From NCBI GenBank assembly GCA_030272585.1, contig BSYQ01000001.1, forward strand, positions 806,001-870,000: a DNA stretch of 64,000 nt, read 5' to 3'. Source of the DNA: Bryopsis sp. KO-2023. Taxonomy: Eukaryota > Chlorophyta > Ulvophyceae > Bryopsidales > Bryopsidaceae. Position numbers and translations under genes: made by a program. The notes beneath the pieces are model-generated. The model was given only the letters and a program-made list of their open reading frames with translations. It was not told where the DNA came from and ran no database searches. This document shows, piece by piece, positions 60,821 to 64,000 of the stretch (position 1 is its first letter; each line of letters begins with the position of its first letter).

Positions 60821-61585
60821 ATGCAGGTCTCTATTGCCGCCTCGTCCCTGTGCAGGACTGGACTCAGCCATCAAAAGCCGCGCGCAGGGCGTCCTTTGAG
60901 ATCTTGCCGGATCCCTACTGTTTGCAAGAGTTCCGCTGGTGGTCGATTTTCTGATTTCGCCAAGAAGGGGCTTGCGTCTCTGGTCGGGGCTTCTCTGTTG
61001 GTGACGACCCCCGCGTTGGCCGAGCTGAACAAATACGAGTTCGACGCTGGAGGAGAATTCGGTATTGGAACCGCGCAACAGTATGGTGAAGCGGACGTGA
61101 AAGGTCGGGATTTCAGCAATCAAGACTTGACGCGGTCGAACTTCACGGCGGCGGACTGCAGGAACTGCAACTTCAAGAATGCCAAGCTGACCGGTGCTTA
61201 TTTCATCAAAGCGGTGACCGCCAACGCTAATTTCGAGAATGCGGATCTCAGCGACGTCCTTATGGACAGGGCAGTTCTGGTGGAGGCGAACCTCAAGAAC
61301 AGTATTCTAGTGAGGGCAATTTTCACGAGGAGCGACTTGAACAAGGCCGACATCGAAGGAGCAGATTTTTCGAATGCCCTGCTGGACAGGACCCAACAAA
61401 TCGCTCTTTGTCGATATGCCGATGGAACCAATCCTGTGACTGGGGTTTCCACCAGGAGGAGTTTGGGGTGTGGATCCAGGAGGCAATTCAGGGCTTCCAG
61501 TCCAAGCAGTCCAGAAGGACCCCAAGTGGATCAACAAACCAAGGACGATTTCCTCAAATCTGTTCCCAAATACAGAGACGAATGA
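60821..61585 (+). CDS. Thylakoid-lumen pentapeptide-repeat protein, TL17-like
   Basis: Single exon of 254 codons; start ATG at 60821 (MQVSIAASSLCRTGLSHQ), 13 codons inside a longer open frame. Residues 1-40 are a Ser/Arg-rich transit peptide. Residues ~44-68 (KKGLASLVGASLLVTTPALA) are a lumen-targeting signal ending in ALA before cleavage. The mature protein begins ELNKYEFDAGGEFGIGTAQQ, then about fourteen A(N/D)LxX pentapeptides (NFTAADCRNCNFKNAKLTGA, ANFENADLSDVLMDRAVLVE) form a right-handed beta-helix. The ending ALCRYADGTNPVTGVSTRRS with LGCG is diagnostic of the TL17 / TL15-related plant lumen group. The function is not well known. It is the clearest sign that the organism has thylakoids. 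Confidence 0.92.
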   Translation: MQVSIAASSLCRTGLSHQKPRAGRPLRSCRIPTVCKSSAGGRFSDFAKKGLASLVGASLLVTTPALAELNKYEFDAGGEFGIGTAQQYGEADVKGRDFSNQDLTRSNFTAADCRNCNFKNAKLTGAYFIKAVTANANFENADLSDVLMDRAVLVEANLKNSILVRAIFTRSDLNKADIEGADFSNALLDRTQQIALCRYADGTNPVTGVSTRRSLGCGSRRQFRASSPSSPEGPQVDQQTKDDFLKSVPKYRDE

Positions 61586-64000
61586 GGTCCATATTCTTTG
61601 ATTGACCGGAGCTGGTTGATCGTGGGGGAAAGGCGATGCAAAAAAGAAAGACGACAAAATCCCTGCATTCAATTTTGAATTTTTTTAATGAGATGCCCCA
61701 TGGTCGGGTCCTCAATTTTGATGGGGAGGACGAAATTCTTTTCGAATGGCAATTATGACCTGCTGGAGTTGAGGTTGGGATCGACCATTCCTCTTGGGGG
61801 GTCGATTTCTTACCAGTGGATGGAAACCGGGGAAATTCTAACTTTCAGAGATTGTCGCTGGTGTCCTGTATTTTCCTGGGTGCAGTTGGGTGGTTGCACC
61901 CCATTGTGCCTATTTTGCCGATTGTAAAAATTCCTTGTTGATGGATGAGCTTCCATTCCTTGTGTAATTTCTGTCACTTTCTGCAACGATCCAGCACTAT
62001 GGTCTGCACAGAATTCCAGACAAGGTTTGACACACATCTAGTTGCAAAGGCCTGAAGTGGGGGGAAATGCGTTTTGGGTTAGGTTGGGTTGGGGCATTCA
62101 TGTGCTGCTTCGAAAGGTATTTCAACCCAATGTTCTACACAACCAAGGGTGAGTTGGGATGAGTCCATAATTCCTCTTAGCTCCAAAAGCCCCTGCAGGG
62201 GAGCTGCTGCTCCTGACATGTACCAGTGTTTTTTTCCCTGATTTGTAATGTACATAGTCAAATCCTTGCAGAATCATGACCAAGAGGTGACAGGGTGGGG
62301 ACGTCAATACTTCACCAGCAAACCCCCCTTTCCATTTATCAACCCAAGAGCCAGGTCGGGGGAGTGTGTGCGATTTGTAGTGAGAGACGACTGTCACCAT
62401 GGCTGGGAAGGAATTCGAGGGGCGGTGCGACTATGTGTGTCACCTTGTAATACAATACTTGTTTTGCTGTTGGATTGTCGAGAAGTGCGAAGACAGCTGA
62501 GAAAAACGTCGCACTGCTTGGAAAAAAGTGGCGGAGCAATGCTTCGAAACGACCTCAGAATCGGGGCTTAGCACTAGTGGGTTGCAATTGTATGCAATCG
62601 AACGCATGGTTCGTGCTGGGGTTTGGGTCGAACCAACACTGTGAGTAGTGGGAAGCGACGACATTTGTTCAAGAAGGGGGAGGGGGCCAGTGGCATTGAG
62701 GACATTGTCTGATTCACTAGTGTTTTGTAGAATTGGATCGTTAGGATTTGGTGATCTAGGGAAAGAACAGGGTTTCTTTCTTTGTGAGTGCACTTCATTT
62801 CTTGTTTTGGGGGACATCTATTATTTCAGGACCATCGCTTTATTCTCTCCATCAATGATTTGCAATAGAGGCCTGGCTTCTTGGCATGTAAATACTCTGT
62901 GTATGTGTGTGGTGTTGGAGCTGGTTTTTTTGGAGCATTTTGGTGGGTGCTGTATGCACAGCTGGACTTTTGTTTTGCCTCCATTTCAATGTTCCAGCAT
63001 CCTCAGCCGTGTCCCAGTGGAAGTAATGGTGTTTAGAACGAACTGATGGTATTAATATGAATAATATCCTAGTGCTGCTTATGACTGGATTTAGGGTGGG
63101 TGCATATATCATTTGGAAAGAAAGACCTGGGCTGATTCTTAGAGGTGTGACATAATCACTTTTGCATTACGATGGAACCTGCAACTGCTTGGGCATCCTT
63201 TTGCATTGACCATTGGCATAATTTGGTGGGGACTTTCATTTTTGTTTCGATTCATCCCTGACTCCCCTGTGGGTTGTTCGATCTGCCCATGCGGATTGGT
63301 ATGGAAAACAAGAGGAGAAGTGTGGCCCGGTTTCTTAACTGCATGGAGAAGAGAGGGGGTTAGAGTGCTCCTATGATAAAATGCAAGACATTGAATCGGG
63401 ACAGAGTGCTGTGTTGAGGTACCTTTTCTTCTTTTTCCCCGATTTGTCAAAAGAAAAAAGCTCGACTTCTTGCCAAGTGTGGCCGATTAGAGTTGGATTT
63501 GTTTTGCGCTGCACTTGTGCAAGTCAGCTGCACAACAGGACTGATGTATTATGACTTAACTCTGGAATATTGAAACCAAGCATTTCTAACCCCCCAAATA
63601 TCACAGAATGATCTCGAAAAGGCACAAACCCTCCCAACAATCAGCATCAAGGCCATATCTCTCACAAAATCTTATTGCATCAACAATTTATTCTTTTCTC
63701 ACTGGCTCCCCACCTTTCGCCCCTGCTCCGTGTAGTATTTTTTTGAGGGAAAGCATAAGCATCCGTCGGCGGCGTTTTTCTGAATTTCTGTCATTCTCAG
63801 GTGTCTCGCACAGCCTGGTTTTGATTTGACTAGCGTTTGGAATCATATAACAATGATTCAAGCGTTCGCGTCGAGACCTTTCGTGCCCTTTGGTGGGCCA
63901 CTCCCGAGCTCTTGCAGAGCGAGGGGGTGGCCCACCAGAGAATCATGTTTTCGGTTGGTTAGAGTTGATTAGAGTGTCTTCGGTTGGGCTGGGCTCATCG
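61586..64000. other. Gene-poor right end of the window
   Basis: This holds the 3' UTR of the lumen-protein gene and about 2 kb in which open frames on both strands overlap and lack domains or splice continuity. The only structured element is the hairpin at 63891-63937. A gene whose exons lie mostly beyond the window cannot be excluded. Confidence 0.5.
63891..63937. repeat. Long stem-loop (15-bp outer and 5-bp inner stem)
   Basis: TGGTGGGCCACTCCC at 63891-63905 pairs with 63923-63937 with a single G-T wobble. Inside, GCTCT at 63908-63912 pairs with AGAGC at 63916-63920 around a TGC loop, separated from the outer stem by a GA/GA internal loop. It is GC-rich in AT-rich surroundings. It could be a structured RNA, a fold-back remnant, or an element end. 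Confidence 0.85.

Noticed and set aside
62440..63046. Overlapping long open frames on both strands near the right end
   Set aside because: No domain, no splice sites in consistent phase and overlapping frames on opposite strands; more likely non-coding.

Overview
This is a nuclear genome window from a eukaryote. Most genes are split by short GT-AG introns, the intergenic DNA is AT-rich with long homopolymer runs, and typical eukaryotic families are present (E2F, CYFIP/SRA1, TPX2, NSE1, UBL5, seipin, OTU protease). A TL17-type thylakoid-lumen pentapeptide protein and a TxlA/HCF164-like thioredoxin point to a photosynthetic organism. An outer-dynein-arm docking-type coiled-coil protein and an axonemal microtubule-type protein point to motile cilia. 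The lumen protein starts with a transit-peptide-like leader without an obvious ER signal, which fits a primary plastid. A ciliated green or streptophyte-type alga is my best guess, but the sequence does not prove it.

Layout, left to right: 3' end of an E2F gene (+); an IQ/coiled-coil gene (-); a receptor-like kinase with a lectin-like ectodomain (-); UBL5 (+); proline iminopeptidase (-); CYFIP/SRA1 (-); a repeat-built island at about 21.8-26.3 kb, made of 684-bp inverted arms around 3.1 kb that itself holds a fold-back element and an ankyrin exon; organellar RlmN (-); a coiled-coil gene (+); OTUD6-like protease (-); a secreted Cys-rich glycoprotein (+); organellar RsuA/RluB pseudouridine synthase (-); ODA-docking-like coiled coil (-); SAXO-like protein (-); thioredoxin-like (+); seipin (-); a methyltransferase (+); a C11orf65/MFI-like IQ protein (-); NSE1 (+); DDX52/Rok1 (-); F-box/LRR (+); TPX2-like (-); TL17-like lumen protein (+); then a gene-poor tail.

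From about 28.6 kb to the end the genes mostly alternate in strand. Six head-to-head pairs have start codons only 56-314 bp apart, implying shared promoters, and several convergent pairs have stop codons 48-381 bp apart. Functions are mixed (organelle RNA modification, cilia, membrane/lipid, nucleolus, chromosome maintenance) and do not form one pathway. The least explained parts are the nested inverted-repeat island, the secreted Cys-rich protein, the kinase ectodomain, and the methyltransferase of unknown substrate.

Exon boundaries were read by eye from splice-site motifs, reading phase and family resemblance. Spans given for multi-exon genes run from the inferred start codon to the inferred stop codon and include introns.
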